Notes: generated by a model not told the origin, from the letters alone. Positions 45,539-58,741 are shown, counted from the first letter of the stretch. The stretch is 64,000 nucleotides of DNA from Umbelopsis ramanniana AG (GCF_025399195.1 NW_026252092.1:310001-374000), one strand, 5' to 3'. Numbers and translations are program-made.

Positions 45539-48512
45539 ATGTCTTCTTCCAAGAAGTCCGTACGCTCCGGTTTGGAAAGATCCATGTCGGCTCGGCTTCG
45601 CAATTTACACATGAGAAGCGAAAGTAGCGGGAATATCGACACAAATAATACTGATCAACGGAATCGGCAAGGTAAGGCTGCAACATATGAAACAATTTGG
45701 TTCCACCGGGTTGGACTGCCATTTGCTCGCTTGACGTTTTAATAGCTGACTCTAACTCTCGTTTCAGCTTCACCTTCAAGATCTAACAGTAAAACGCAAA
45801 TGTCGGAATCGTCGAAGTCAATGCGGGGCCACCGCTCCAACTCGTCTTTATCAAGAAAAGTATCTACAAAGATGTACAATACTCCAGCAATAGACACACA
45901 TCATCTACCCCCGTCATCTGATATCACTACAGCTACATCACCAATTGCTCAGTATGGATCGCTTGAACCGATTCCTTCTTTATCTCATGGTGGCCACAAA
46001 CTTTCCAGTGATCAACTCAGTGATGACTCCAATTCCAGTGATAAAGAACACTATGGACTGTCCCCGAATAATGCCACTGGCTTCGGAAAGACGAGAGATC
46101 GTTCTACATTCAAAGGTGTCTTGGATAAATTTGTTGGAAGCTTTAGTGGTGAGTAGAACGTGCACTCGGAGCCTCTTTTGACTGGCTCTGTGCGCACACC
46201 CTCGGTTCTTTTGTCTCTTAAGACCATGCGATTTTACCTAGCATGAAGAGCCAGCAATGACATAAGCTTACTTTGCATTATTAATTTGATCACAACGCTA
46301 ATTCATATTTATTCGTTTTGCCGCTCGTTTTTTTAGATCTCCTTTCCAACAACGGAAGCGCAGCCAACAGCCCGAACTATAACAAGGAAATGGAAATCTC
46401 AGGGCCGTACAACGCTGTTCACGTTACTCATGTTGGTTTCAATGCCAACACTGGCGAGTTCACTGGATTGCCCGAGGAGTGGCAAACCCTTTTGCAACAC
46501 AGTGGCATCAGTAAGCGTGAGCAAGTTCAAAATCCTCAGGTAATATTAATTCCCAACCAAATGTATAATTGGCAAGCAACAGTTATGTGTGACAAAAGTA
46601 GCTGAATTTGATTTTTATTTTTATTTTTACAATTAGGCTGTTCTCGACGTGATTGGCTTCTACCAAGAGACGCATGATCACCCACAAGATGCTGTTTGGC
46701 ACAAATTTGAAAAGGCCCATGCTTATAACCATGACTCGGATGGATCCAGTCCCTCACCTATTGGCTCTCCACGGATTAGAGCATCTCCTGGCCCAGAAGT
46801 TAGAGTAGATACCCAGCCTTCACCCGAACAGAATCCATCTGTGCCCATCAGTATACCAATATCCGAAAAATCACCTGATCTGGTAAGTTATTGTACATTT
46901 GTTTGAATAACAAGCCCATTCTACCTATTGATGCTTATATGAATGAAACACTATATTGCAGTCGCCAATATCATCACCTGTGTTCACCCCACCACCACCA
47001 ATATGTACGTATTTTTTTTTGGCTTGAAAAGACAACGTACTCGTTACTAAAGTCTCTCAACCCTACTCCAGCTTCATCTATTGATTCCTTAGAAAAGGAT
47101 GCTCAGAAGCTACATGCCGTCAACCCCAGTACTCGTCAACATAAGCCGATTTCTCCATCTTTATCGCAGTTGTCAAGAACAGCGAGTCAGAGGGCAAAGC
47201 AGGCTGCAGCTCAGCGACAGTTACAGACCCCTGATTCTGAAAAGCCATGGCCTTCACAGCCCATTTCAGAAAGATTGGATGTCTCTGCGTTAACCGGAGC
47301 ACCCGGTACGGTTAAGCAGAGAGTGCGCAAATCAGAGAAGACAGCGTTGCGAGATTCACAAGTCATTGAAAGGTTGCAAGCCATATGTATAGAAACAGAT
47401 CCTACGCTTGTTTACCGCGATATGCTGAAGATTGGTCAAGGGTAAGGCATGATCGAATTTGGGTGGGATGCGCACACCAATCGAGCATATAACTAAACGA
47501 GATGAAATTTACAGAGCATCTGGAGGCGTATTCACAGCATACCCCCCAAAAGAGATCACACCGGTTGCCATCAAGCAGATGAATCTGAAACAACAACCAA
47601 AGAAGGAGTTAATCATCAATGAGATTCTTGTTATGAAAGAATCTCGACATCGCAATATTGTTAACTTCATCGACTCGTATCTTTGGAACGGCGACCTTTG
47701 GGTCGTTATGGAATACATGGAAGGAGGCAGTTTGACGGATGTGGTGACAAGCAACATGATGATGGAAGGCCAAATTGCCGCAGTATGCAAAGAAGTTTTG
47801 CAAGGCTTATCACACTTGCATTCACAAGGAGTGATTCATCGAGACATCAAGAGTGACAATGTTTTGCTTAGTCTTCAAGGCGACATCAAACTGAGTAAGT
47901 GGTTTGGTTGATCTGTGAACTCCCGCACAGTTTTTGCACCATACTAACATGGCACGTTTTTTGCCCATTACAGCCGACTTTGGTTTCTGTGCTCGACTTG
48001 GGGAAACACAATCAAAGCGAACCACCATGGTTGGCACCCCGTATTGGGTAAGTACAGGTTTTACTCATGTCCGGAAGTCCCTCATATAGCAACGGCGTCT
48101 TGGTGGTGAACTTTGACCCATCTCTTACCTAACTCATGTGCTTTTGTATTCTTGCTAGATGGCACCTGAAGTGGTGACAAGAAAAGAGTATGGCCCGAAA
48201 GTGGATATCTGGTCGCTCGGTATCATGGCTATCGAAATGATTGAAGGAGAGCCACCGTACTTGAATGAGAATCCACTAAGAGCTCTTTACTTGATCGCGA
48301 CCAATGGAACACCTTCTCTGCAAAGTCCCGAGAGTTTGAGTGAAGTCTTTCGAGATTTCCTTGGTCGTTGTCTGGATGTTGAGGCAGATCGTCGCCCAAG
48401 CGCAGATACTATGCTTACTCATCCATTTTTGCGGAAGGCTGACCCACTTCATACGCTTGCTCCACTGATAAAAGCAGCACGAGACGCTATTCGACGAGAA
48501 AAGAGGGCTTGA
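45539..48512 (+). CDS. PAK/STE20-family protein kinase
   Basis: p21-activated kinase controlled by Cdc42/Rac, acting in polarity, mating or morphogenesis MAPK signalling. Exons: 45539-45671, 45768-46148, 46337-46539, 46637-46882, 46962-47004, 47072-47441, 47515-47894, 47974-48047, 48159-48512 (727 aa). The Ser-rich N-terminus is followed by a CRIB/PBD ([28 protein letters not shown]). The kinase domain is C-terminal: GQGASGGVF, VAIKQM with the ATP-binding Lys, [21 protein letters not shown], and the PAK-type activation segment [15 protein letters not shown]. There is no PH domain, so it is Ste20/Shk1-like and not Cla4-like. Several Pro-rich stretches (PVFTPPPP) may bind SH3 domains. Confidence 0.94.
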
Positions 48513-50396
48513 ATGGAAAGGCGTATCGAGAAATCTCAAAATACGAATGGTGTCAAACCAGCGTGCAATACTTTCTTTTTTTTTTTTTTTCAAAGCCGTC
48601 TCCATGAAAGACCATTTAGCATCTCAAATCTTTTGTTCGCTTGAAACATGAGACATTTACGGACCAAACCCTCATCTCACAAATTTTAGTACTGTTTAAA
48701 TCCTCTCCCCCACCATAGCTTTTGTATCATTTCACGAATACTTCTTTAACTGCTTTGGCATACTTTGCATAACGCTTTCATAAATTTTTTTTATTCTATT
48801 TCATTCTATCATCATTTCTGCGTATTGGGCATGGCTGAAAGTGCACAAGGCCCAATGTAATGTTTTAGGTAGATCTTGGATAACACACAGAGCCCAATCT
48901 GTTTTGATCAGTGTGTTGTTGACTTGGGGCTGAAAACTTGAACACACGAACAGGTTGTATATAAAGTGGTGGGTATTTAGATTGGACTTTTGCGCTTTTC
49001 CTTTCGAACTTTTGTCAACAGTCTTTCACAAATGAAAACTTGGCTTTTCTTTTCTTTTCACTAAAGAATATATACTGACATTTCACTGTTCCTGGCAAGT
49101 CGGGGAAATTTTCATATTCGACAGAAATGCACAATGGCAAAGTGTTTTATCAGTTCTTTTAGTTCATCTCTCTGGGCCACTGGACAACATATCAATGTAT
49201 CTTTGACAACAGGAAACATAGACCAATGTCAATGGGCCAGTACAAATGTCTCCTTTTTCCCCCTGCACGACAATGCGTTACAACACGACCTCCCATCTGC
49301 ACATGGCCCAATGACGCCTCCCCCCTCAGGCACAGGACTCGAAACGCATTCTCGGCTTTCCCAATTTGCCTAATGATCAGCGTTGTCTCTCGATGAGGTC
49401 CGTCGTTCAAAATTTTCTCATCGGCAGTTATCTCATCGGCGATTACAAATTGCCATCACTATTCGATGGTGATTTTCACTTTCGCATTCCAAAGTGTCTC
49501 CCCCTTTTACATTATGGTGCATCGCACATCGTCAATTTTCTCACTTTCTCCTGAGAACACGTAATTGTGTGATAGAACATCTGTGTCAACAGATCAGGTT
49601 CCTAGCGTAACTTAATATATCGATATCTACTGGCTAACAACGAAGTCCTGAATTTGTCTTTCTCTTTACAGAGGTCGCTGTCGTCAAAGTACTGTTGAGG
49701 TACCAAACACTGCAAATTTCCACATGCGCCCATCAACAGTTGCCCATTCAGCTGAAAACCAGTTTGCTGTGTTATGTACAGGAAGGCCGACTGCGTCGTT
49801 CTTAGCGGACGTCATAACCTGTTCATTGTTTACTGCTGATCCTCACCAAATGAAAAATTCAGCAGAGTACTTGTAAGTGTTTGTTCGATGTTTTGGTAGA
49901 TGAGGACTCCCCCCCAAACTCTTTCTCAAGAAATTTACACACTTTACACATGGGTGTACTATTGAAACACATGGCCGATTGCTTGACGCCCAACATCAAT
50001 CCAAAAATTGCCCATTTCCTCACGCCAAAATAGAGTCACCAATTTTTCACGGTTCCTGTTGATGAACGAGGTACAGCTCAAATCCTATTTGCCTCGGTAT
50101 AGTGTTCAAGTTTAATTTCTCAAGATCTTAACGTTAATGTCACCCGTGAAAAGTCTACCCACCGAAAAAAAAAGGTGACAAAGTCAACAGAGTACGAAAA
50201 TTATCATAGTGGAACTTTAATGTTATTTAGGCAGGGTATGATCGGAAAGAGGGGTGTGTATGATATTTTTCATAGTTATTGGCAAAGCCTCCACGGAAAA
50301 GAAGAACACAAGGTAATTGCAAAGAACACAAAGCTGTAAAGAAAAAAAAAAAAAAGGACTATGTACAGAACAGATATTGTAGATTTGATTAAGCTT
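48513..50396. other. 1.9 kb convergent spacer, PAK kinase / zinc-finger gene
   Basis: Lies between two converging genes, so no promoter is needed here, yet it is long. No coding sequence is supported. A 15-nt motif occurs twice with one mismatch (48843-48857 and 49299-49313, core GGCCCAATG), and CTCATCGGC is repeated near 49420-49440. It could hold an unrecognised RNA or be plain 3' sequence. Confidence 0.4.
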
Positions 50397-51311
50397 TTAC
50401 AGGTCAGCGTAGCGTCGCTTATTCTTCAAGCTTTGAACCTGAGGGCTTTGCCTGCATGCCTCTTCCATCTTGAGATGGCGTCGAAGTGCGTCGGTTCGAG
50501 CAAATGACCGAGCGCAGCAAGGGCACGAGTATGGACGATCACCAGTATGCACACGAACATGTCGTTCAAGATCATGTCTTCTGGAAAATGAACGTTCACA
50601 ATGTGAACAATTGTAAGGCTTGGGGTGAATATGAATTCGCATATGTGTCCGCAAGTTATGTGTGCGTTGAAAAGTTCGCTGGCAGCCCTCGTACGGGCAT
50701 TTAGTGAGAGTGTTCTTGTTATGAGATCGGCTAGTCTTCTTCTTGATAGTTTGAGTATCCACTGGAGTTTGCTTGTTTTCCAGTTGTGATAAAAAATTTT
50801 CTTGAGCCGATATCAAATTACTCCGAGTCAATGGAACCATATGAGAAGAAGTGTCCTTAGTAGTTTCGCAAGCGGTTTGTAGGGATGTTTCTTCAAATGT
50901 TTTCATATAGTGCATCATGATTGATTCTATGTCATACATGGGCATAAATACATCGGGAGTCAAGAGTGGTGTGTCGTCAGATATCGACATCCTTGGTGAA
51001 TATGCATATGGGCTGACGATACTATCGTCGTCGCTTTCACAATAAGAGATGTTTCCATTTAAATTTTCAAGGTATGGTATTGAATGATCCTGCTCAGTTT
51101 TTAAGTAGTTTAAAAGAGGCTCCGATGTTGAATATGGCATATATCCAGTATTGAGGAGGCATGGCGGAGTGTTTGGTTGACAAATCATTTCTTCTTGTAT
51201 GGTAGGGTTAAATAGTTCTCCATAGACTGAAATTGACCGTTGATGAATATTTGTCTCGCTGCTAGGCCATGACATTAACAGATCAAATTGCGTGAGGGGT
51301 AAATTGGACAT
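50397..51311 (-). CDS. C2H2 zinc-finger transcription factor, CRZ1-like
   Basis: Sequence-specific transcription factor of 304 aa in one exon. The first 200 residues are acidic/Ser/Pro-rich and likely activating. Three C2H2 fingers fill about residues 208-290: CPYEGCQRTFQRTHNLRTH, then CSHCERSFSRRHDLERHVRVH, then CPCCARSFARTDALRRHL. A finger array with NLRTHMR, RRHDLERH and FARTDALRRH is the pattern of calcineurin-responsive CRZ1/PRZ1 factors. No obvious PxIxIT calcineurin-docking motif was found, so the calcineurin link is inference. The gene has a 3 kb upstream region, large for this window. Confidence 0.8.
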   Translation of the reverse strand: MSNLPLTQFDLLMSWPSSETNIHQRSISVYGELFNPTIQEEMICQPNTPPCLLNTGYMPYSTSEPLLNYLKTEQDHSIPYLENLNGNISYCESDDDSIVSPYAYSPRMSISDDTPLLTPDVFMPMYDIESIMMHYMKTFEETSLQTACETTKDTSSHMVPLTRSNLISAQENFLSQLENKQTPVDTQTIKKKTSRSHNKNTLTKCPYEGCQRTFQRTHNLRTHMRIHIHPKPYNCSHCERSFSRRHDLERHVRVHTGDRPYSCPCCARSFARTDALRRHLKMEEACRQSPQVQSLKNKRRYADL

Positions 51312-54300
51312 TGTATGAAAAATAGAATGAGGGTTATCTAGGAAGACAAAAGATATATGGACCTGAGATAAAGAAGGATATATATATGAAACAAAGTGAT
51401 TGATGTGAGAATAAAAAAATTAGCCAAGAGAAAACCTCGTAGACCCTGGTGCTATAGCCTTATATACTGAATTGATAAAAGATCAGAGGCCAGAATTGAA
51501 ATCATCCAGAAAAGGTACACCACATATAGGAGATGATCCATGATTCTCTTCTGATTCAATGGGGGTTCGGGGGAGAGTTTGGACGACAAAATAATGCGCG
51601 CCTGTATACTGGAACAGGTATTGCAGAATAGGGAAAGCGCCATAGATATCAAGGTTTGACCTTGCCGGATCGTCCTAGCGTCTGTTGCCATGGGATGAGC
51701 AAGAAATGATGACTCCGACTCATGTAGTGATGAGCGCTTCTTTTTACTACAGCATGACATACCTGATTATGGTCACAGAACCCCTAACCTGTCTTTGTTT
51801 AAAGATTGTAAATGCTAATCGGTCGTTTTTACAGCCTTTCTATCGTTGTATTGTTAGCGAGAAGGTGTGCTCTCAAATTGCCGAAGTGGGAATTTTTTTT
51901 TCTCTGCACTCGATCACAGCTAAGCAGTCCGGCCGGTGAAGTAACAGACTGAAATTTTTCTGACAGCCTTTTTTTTTCTACATCACTAATTTTAAAACCA
52001 TGCTCCTGGAATAATATCCGATGCTAAGCTAAGCCTGTACATCTTTTGGCTGTTAAAGCCGGCAGTTAGGCTGGTGATACCAAAAAGTTCAATTGATGGA
52101 ATGGCTCACTAATTAAAGATAGGATCGGCTTGTATCTCACTTCGTTTTCGCTTGAATTCCCTTTTTTCCCTTTTGCAAAATGAAGAAAAAAAGTACTTCA
52201 GCGAATTATGTAAATGTATCTTCCGGTTCTTTACTTTTTGGTAATAACAGCATGAAGAGTAGATTTATCCGAACGCGAAAATACCATATTGCAAAAATAG
52301 CTCATGCTATAGTATAAATGGAATGCTCTATTACTTCTTAGCTTGTCATAAAAGCTGGGAGGAGGTGCGCAAAATCCCTAATTTGTCATAACTTTCAAAG
52401 GGTAATGTCTGAGCACCGAATTTTAAGGGCAAGGAGAGGGGCTGGGCTTCGGTCTACTGGGTGTGGGTGTGTCGATGGGGTCAGTGTAGTACTTAGCAAT
52501 GCCATGAATGTTGTGATGATCAACGCGATATTGGCTCTTTTTCGTTATATTGGTAGCAAAACACTGTGTTTGTTGTTAGGCAATTCACTCGTTCGGGTTA
52601 TAATGTGAACAATTCGGAATGAGCCAATCAAACCCATTGGAAGCGGTGTGCTTCAGTTGTCAAACTGTATCGCTAAGTGTCTTTATTCATCAACTTGTTT
52701 TGAATATCTCACTGAAATGTCTAGGATCCGCACACTCTGTTACAATCAGGCAGTTGGAACACCTGGCAATGACCGCCTTAACCATATCACGTCTAAACGA
52801 TGCCTTAATTTTTTCTCAAATTACCACATGATGTAACTATCCATCATCGCAATCTCCTAGTTTACTTTAATGCATGACGAAGCTCCTCCAGTAAATAAAC
52901 TACTAGTAGGCAAGCCATCACGTTTTCTGGGTCATAAATTGATTTAGTGGCTTTATGTTGTATAGCTTAAAGCTAAATGCGCAGCTGTATCAGCCAAATA
53001 GAATTATAAAGTGAAAACACCACAAATCGTAATGCAATATAATCCCTATCGGTGGTAGATAAGCCTGGCTTTCTGGTCATCATAATAATATTCAGTACGT
53101 AGTGTATTGATACTTTTGTGGGACGCGTCATGCCATATAGAATGTTTTAGTGGCTACTCGCACTCATGCAATACTGACTGGTCTTAATATATGATTACGT
53201 ATGAACTAGAGCTATGGTTAGTGAATGGAGCCCTTCGATGGCGATTTTGATACAATGATGGAAGATACTGTTCCAACCTCTTTACATACATACTATCAAA
53301 ACAATTATCATGGACTGGAACGACAACGCTTTGATCATAAAATTTGGGTCTGTTTTAAAATGCAACTTTAGCATTGCTTGGATCTACAAGATAATTGCTT
53401 TTTGGTTCCCTGTGCATGCCAACAATATTCAAGTCGCTCATCAATTGACTTCTAAATAAGAAGCTAATGAATACAGAAATTCTCAAAGCAAGCTGGTTAT
53501 CTGAGAATGCAACTTTCTCAAATGACCGAAGTGAGTCTTCCACGTCTGTACTTAGTATGGAAAGTTGTTGAAGGTGGCAACGACCGAATACGTCGTGGCC
53601 ATCTCTAGTCTGGTTGCAGTGTAATAGGTCTTAGCCAGAGTGAAAAGGGTTAATGCAAGAGAGTTCTAATATAATATCAAAGTATACGTTAATCACCGAT
53701 TAACTTTATATCGCTGTTTTCATCGCTTGGTCACAAAGATTAACTTTGAACACCAATAAACTTTGATATTTATCTTGAGGATGTGGAGCATGCAAAACTA
53801 AGGTTTTGTCGATCAATACCGAATTTGGGCTCCTTGAGGCACGGTGTTTCAGGCTTGGGACAAGCGATTCAAAAAAGTACAAGCCGAGATGAAATAACGA
53901 CATAAAGTGTGTGATTGGATCCTTTTCGAGCAGAATTTTATCGCACCAACGCAAACATGCATACAAACGATACTTCATACTAGCAATGCGATCTATGCCT
54001 AGTCAAAGGTTAGACACTCATCGTTTGTTTACTCCTAGTTGCCATAATTGATACTGACAGCCATCTTTGTATAAGCGAACTGCAGAATATGTATTGGGAA
54101 ACAACCTGTATAAGCCATGTCACAAAACGATCACACATGCTCTTCGATTTGATTTCGATCTCTGCCCTCAGGCGGACAAACCAGTCAATCGGTAAACAAA
54201 GAAGGCATCTTGCAGACCTTTGCATCTCATAAATGGTTTAGTGTTCCACGATTGGAAAACGTGTTCACTGAAAGGGTTCTAATAAAAGACATCGTTGTCT

Positions 54301-54327
54301 TCTAAAGTCATAATTGTATTGTATTCA
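51312..54327. other. 3 kb spacer upstream of the CRZ1-like gene
   Basis: The longest non-genic stretch. The part near 51312-52000 should be the promoter and leader of the zinc-finger gene. At 53355-54225 minus-strand open frames of 60-90 codons (e.g. MKYRLYACLRWCDKILLEKD) read like protein but are broken and unrecognised; a decayed gene is possible. An inverted repeat lies at 53673-53770. No tRNA or known element was recognised. Confidence 0.4.
53673..53770. repeat. 98-bp segment with 11-bp terminal inverted repeats
   Basis: AATATCAAAGT (53673-53683) is the exact reverse complement of ACTTTGATATT (53760-53770). Inside are the palindrome GTTAATC/GATTAAC (53688-53704) and a third GATTAAC (53738-53744). 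It has the size of a very small MITE or a regulatory palindrome cluster. No target duplication was established. Confidence 0.35.
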
Positions 54328-57300
54328 TCAAAGCGACATTGTAACCGTTAGACTATTAGCATGGATCAACATGACAGGCGGTAAATCCTGCACTAGAACT
54401 TCTAAATTTTCGATATATGTAATAGAGTCTTGGTTACTCTCATGGGTTCCACTGAGTGGAGCTGGCAAAGCAGAGAAAATTACAGCAGTACGCTCAGATG
54501 GTGAAATCCGTCTCATGAGTTCGTTGATAATGACATGCTGCGCTCTGGACTGCAAGTCGTTGAATTCCAAGGGTTTTTCCGATGCGTTCGTAGGTGCCGA
54601 TATCAATGGAGTAACTGTTTTCTGAATTGATCCATAATCTTGCATACTACCTGCTGACGCCAATGAAGAATCTACTAAACCAGAACTGTTGGTCCCTTTG
54701 CCAAATAGCTTGCGAAGGCTGCCTTCCTCTGAATGGTGATCAGCCTCTTCACGGGGTAACTTAGACTTTCCTAGGCCTATTGCACCCAACACAGGTTCAG
54801 TTAAACGGGAGGTAATGTTGCTATAGTGTTTGTCAGCAGGTTCTTCGGGGGTGGCGTCTTCGTCACTGGAATAGCTATCATCAGACGACGATGAAGAGTC
54901 ATAATGTACCCTAGAGTTACCAATAGCAGCTGGTAAGTTGACTCGCATTGTCAATGAGCTTGGGACGGATGTAAATCGAGAAAGTAATGGAGGTGGCGAG
55001 TATCTTCTTTCAAAGTCATCAAAGGGTGAACTACCAGGCGGCATGAAAGGCGTCTGTGAGAATCGAGCAAATGCATTTGGTGGAATATCAGGTTCAGTAT
55101 CAGTATCCGAAGGCGGCTCGCTATCCATATATGTATTTGTTTCTGCACCATACGAATCGACATCTTGAATGCTCTTAGTGCTTTTAATAGCTTTTGTACT
55201 GCTCAGATCCAAGCTGAGGCGGTGGCTTTCATCCCTTGTTCTATTAGAATTCCAAGTGTTTTGCCACCATTCTGTGCCTACAACCAAAGCATCCACCAGG
55301 GCATTGACCCCTTCCTTGCCTTGTGTAATCGCAGTGTAACTTGAAACAAAATTATTACTACCTACACCGACGCTCAATGATTCGCTTTCCGATAAGGAAA
55401 CAACCAGTAATTCGGCTTGGATGCGCAAGTTCTCTAAAAGTGACACTACGCGTCTTTGCTCTTCTGGGATGTCTTCCGGGTGTTCCACAAAACAGACTAC
55501 ACGAAGTCGATATTGTTTTCTCCACTGTTGTACCATGTTTAAGATGGTGGCAAGCTGTAGAATCATGGTGTAGGTTCCTAGAGGACTTTTGAAGTTTGGA
55601 TCATCCGATGGTTTGTCATCCGGGCTTGAAACCTGTATCGGCCATACATCAATGTACCGTCTCTGTTTTCGAGGAGGTCGTTTATGATTTCTGTGGTATT
55701 TTCTATATTCTTCTTGGCTGGCTTCCATGGTCTCCAATGTGTCGAACCCAAACCCAACGCCAATAGACTTGTTCATTTGAAGTAGATCTTCTATTATAGC
55801 TACATAGTCACATGGCTCAATTGGCGATTCATCACGAGTTGTATCCCCTGGTAGCTGTGATTCGAGGTATAAGTTGCGCTGACGAGAGCTTTCTCTAGAT
55901 GGTGGCAAGTATAAACGTGCTGATGACTCCACAGAAGCATCTGATTGTGCAGCGTGGTGTCGATCTCGGTAATTTTTAATGTTGTAGGCACCCATAATAA
56001 CAATATTGGGCCTCATTCCTCCAAGACCTGATCCAAGCACCAGGCTTCTTGCTCCTAATCTCTCCGATTCAGCAATGGTTATATTTGTAAAGGCCTTGAC
56101 CTTGGCGGCATCGACGTAGCGTAGCCAGCTTGTCTGTTGACGATTAAGCTCCGGTAGCGCTGATGAGAAGTCTCCCTTGATGGTATGTCCCAATATATAT
56201 AAGCCACCTTTTTTCAATGAATTACAAAAGGATATCAATCCAATGGAGCTTTTAGGGTTATTGACAAGAAGTAGTATCTAGGTGAAACCACACATTAGTA
56301 CACCAGCTTACATTACTGATCAATAGAAGAATCAACAAAGTGAAATGTACTGCACCTGCGGTCTCCAGAATTTGACATGCTCCTTTCTAGTATCCAAACG
56401 TAAGAGATATTTTCTGACTTGATGGTAAATAAGGGACTGGGTGATATTACCCCAACTTTTTGGCGGCGAAGTGTAATGGATGACAATAAATAGCGCCGTG
56501 GCAACACCGAATGAAGAAAGCGCTAAGGTAGGCGAGACAAATATCATGGTACAGATTGCCACGACCATACCAGCAGCAGCAGTCCACCATCGAAAATACT
56601 TGAAGGTAGGACGAAAATTGGGAGCCGCGCTAACTTTCAGAACAGTGCAAGCAAGGTTGAGAACACTGTATGTTAGCAGCGCCGTCAATGTCACCATAGA
56701 AGCAATGATATCAACGCTAGGGGCAGTGCATACAAGCAAGATAAATGCCACTGTTAAAAAGATGGCTCTGGAAGGAGTATCGGTTTTTGGCGCTCCCTTT
56801 TTGAACGGGTGTAAGAAAGGAAGCAAGTTGTCTCTACGCAGAGTGTTTAGCAAAGTGATTTATAACGCCAATTAGCCTAACTTGACCATAGTTACCTTGC
56901 AATGGCTTGAATGATTTTGGAAGCACCAACTACACCTCCCAAAACAGCATATATTGCAGTAGCCAAGGATCCAAGTGCGAACACAACCGGCATGGAAGAT
57001 ATATCCTCCAGAATATTCAAATCTTCTGTCATGGACCGACGGTCAATTGATCCGCCCATGAGTATGACAATGGCACAGTAAGTTAAGTAGGTAATCCACA
57101 CAGCACTAAATGAGTACTTTTAAGTAAGTGATATCAACACGCATCATAGTGGCGACGATTAGGCATTTACTTGAGAGTTCCAGTGGGAATAGAATGGGAT
57201 GGCTTTTTCAGGTCACCAGACATTGAAGCACCTATCAAGCGCACATGTGAATTCAGAGATACGAGAACCCTTTTTCAAACGTATTCCAACTACTCACCTG

Positions 57301-58741
57301 CCAGAATGCCATTACATGCCGGAAAAAGGACTCCAAATACTTTAGCTGTGGTGTTCCCGTTTGACAGATTGGGCCACATGTTTCGTTGAAGCATCCACCA
57401 CCGGAATCCAGTATAGCTGATCTTCGTTTCCCCATCGATAAACGGAGCCTTTAATGCGAACGAAGCAAATATAGAAAGCGTGCCACATAGAACAAAGAAA
57501 GCTAGGAATAGAGATGTTCGAGCGTATGCCTAACGTAAGGAGGTGATGAGCATGGAGCCTGACGCTAGCTAAAAATGGCAATGGGTGCTTACTTGAGGAC
57601 CAGCCAATGCAACCAAGGTGCAAAGGAACAGCACTATGGCTCCGTATGTAAAGTTCCACCACTACAAAGTATTTTGGAGTGATAGGTCAGCATCTTGCGT
57701 GCAATATTGGAAGCGGTTGAAAAGGAATTTTTTTTTTTACCTGTCCTTCTGGTAAAATATTTAGGAATTTACCACTATTCTCGCCAACGTTAGCTAATAG
57801 AGGCTCAGAAAAACCAACAGCACTCATAGCTGCTGACATACTCAAACCCATCCAGAAGACAATACCGATGCTTCCTGTCCCAGGTAAATGGTTTATAAAT
57901 ACAATGTAGACTTTGACCCCTGAGCTCCGACGAAATAGCAAAGTCATACCTCCAAACTCTGGGCTCCCTAAGCTCCTACTAATCATATAGTAAGTTCCGC
58001 CTCCACGTACTGTTCCGTTTGTACTAATGGCACTCATGCTGAGAGTGGTCAGGACATTGATTCTGTTATTGATATAGGTCATGAGTGTTAGTATGTGACC
58101 AAGCAAATTGGCTACTACCAAATAGGGATTAAAAGTTACAATGACGCACAAATAAGCTACGCTGAACATCATTAAAGTTGCAATGACTCCAACTTGGGCT
58201 ATGATGAAGCCAAATCGTAGAAAGACGATGATACCCCAGATCGAAAGGACAGTTGGTGTAAAGACGCCATCAAAGGTTCCAAGTTTTGAACTGTCTGAGC
58301 TTGAATTTGCAGTGGTCGCTCTTCGCTTCTTGTTTCTTGTGGGTTGGCTCTGGTTGTCAGAAGTTATCCCGGATTGTACTGTGGGTAAGGAAGGTCGTGC
58401 GGATCTTGACTTCCCACGACGAAAAGTGCTGTCTGAATTCCCAGATAACTTTCCTCTCCAATCCTTTTGTGATAAGGCCTGAGAGCTTTCAACGTCGGTA
58501 TATTCAATGCCATCATCGCTGTCCCGCTGAGAGTCCGCTTTATCATCATCCAGGTCATAAATAACAGGTTGCAGTGGGGATTCTAGCGTAATATACCAAT
58601 ACCATCGTCATCAGTATGTGAGTGTAGCAACACATGAAATGGACATATGGAGGTACCTCGATCTTCGTTTGTTTCTCGACGGCTCAACTGCTCTTGTAGC
58701 TGATCTATATGGCTCCCTGCTCTGGATACAAATTTTGACAT
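54328..58741 (-). CDS. VHC1: cation-chloride cotransporter (SLC12, VHC1-like)
   Basis: Electroneutral K+-Cl- symporter family; the yeast member acts at the vacuole. Exons: 58741-58657, 58582-58150, 58062-57950, 57874-57741, 57661-57593, 57529-57298, 57231-57171, 57105-56896, 56833-56356, 56277-54328 (1254 aa). After a basic/Ser-rich N-terminus come GVFTPTVLSIWGIIVFLRFG, LTTLSMSAISTNG, RGGGTYYMISRSLG, LFPACNGILAGASMSGDLK, SKIIQAIARDNLLPFL and APNFRPTFKYF, all SLC12 membrane-domain landmarks. The 650-codon last exon is the cytosolic C-terminus with IGVGFGFDTLE and RRYIDVWPIQV. Intron 2 (GTGCGT donor) was chosen because it restores FSVAYLINVLTTL. Intron 3 is 75 nt, a multiple of three, without a stop. 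Confidence 0.93.

Noticed and set aside
51452-51760. 102-codon minus-strand frame upstream of the CRZ1-like gene
   Set aside because: No motif, and it lies in the probable promoter/leader; the hydrophobic C-terminal stretch alone is not enough.
52405-52836. Short plus-strand frames of 62-70 codons
   Set aside because: Low complexity, no homology recognised and several overlapping alternatives of equal length.
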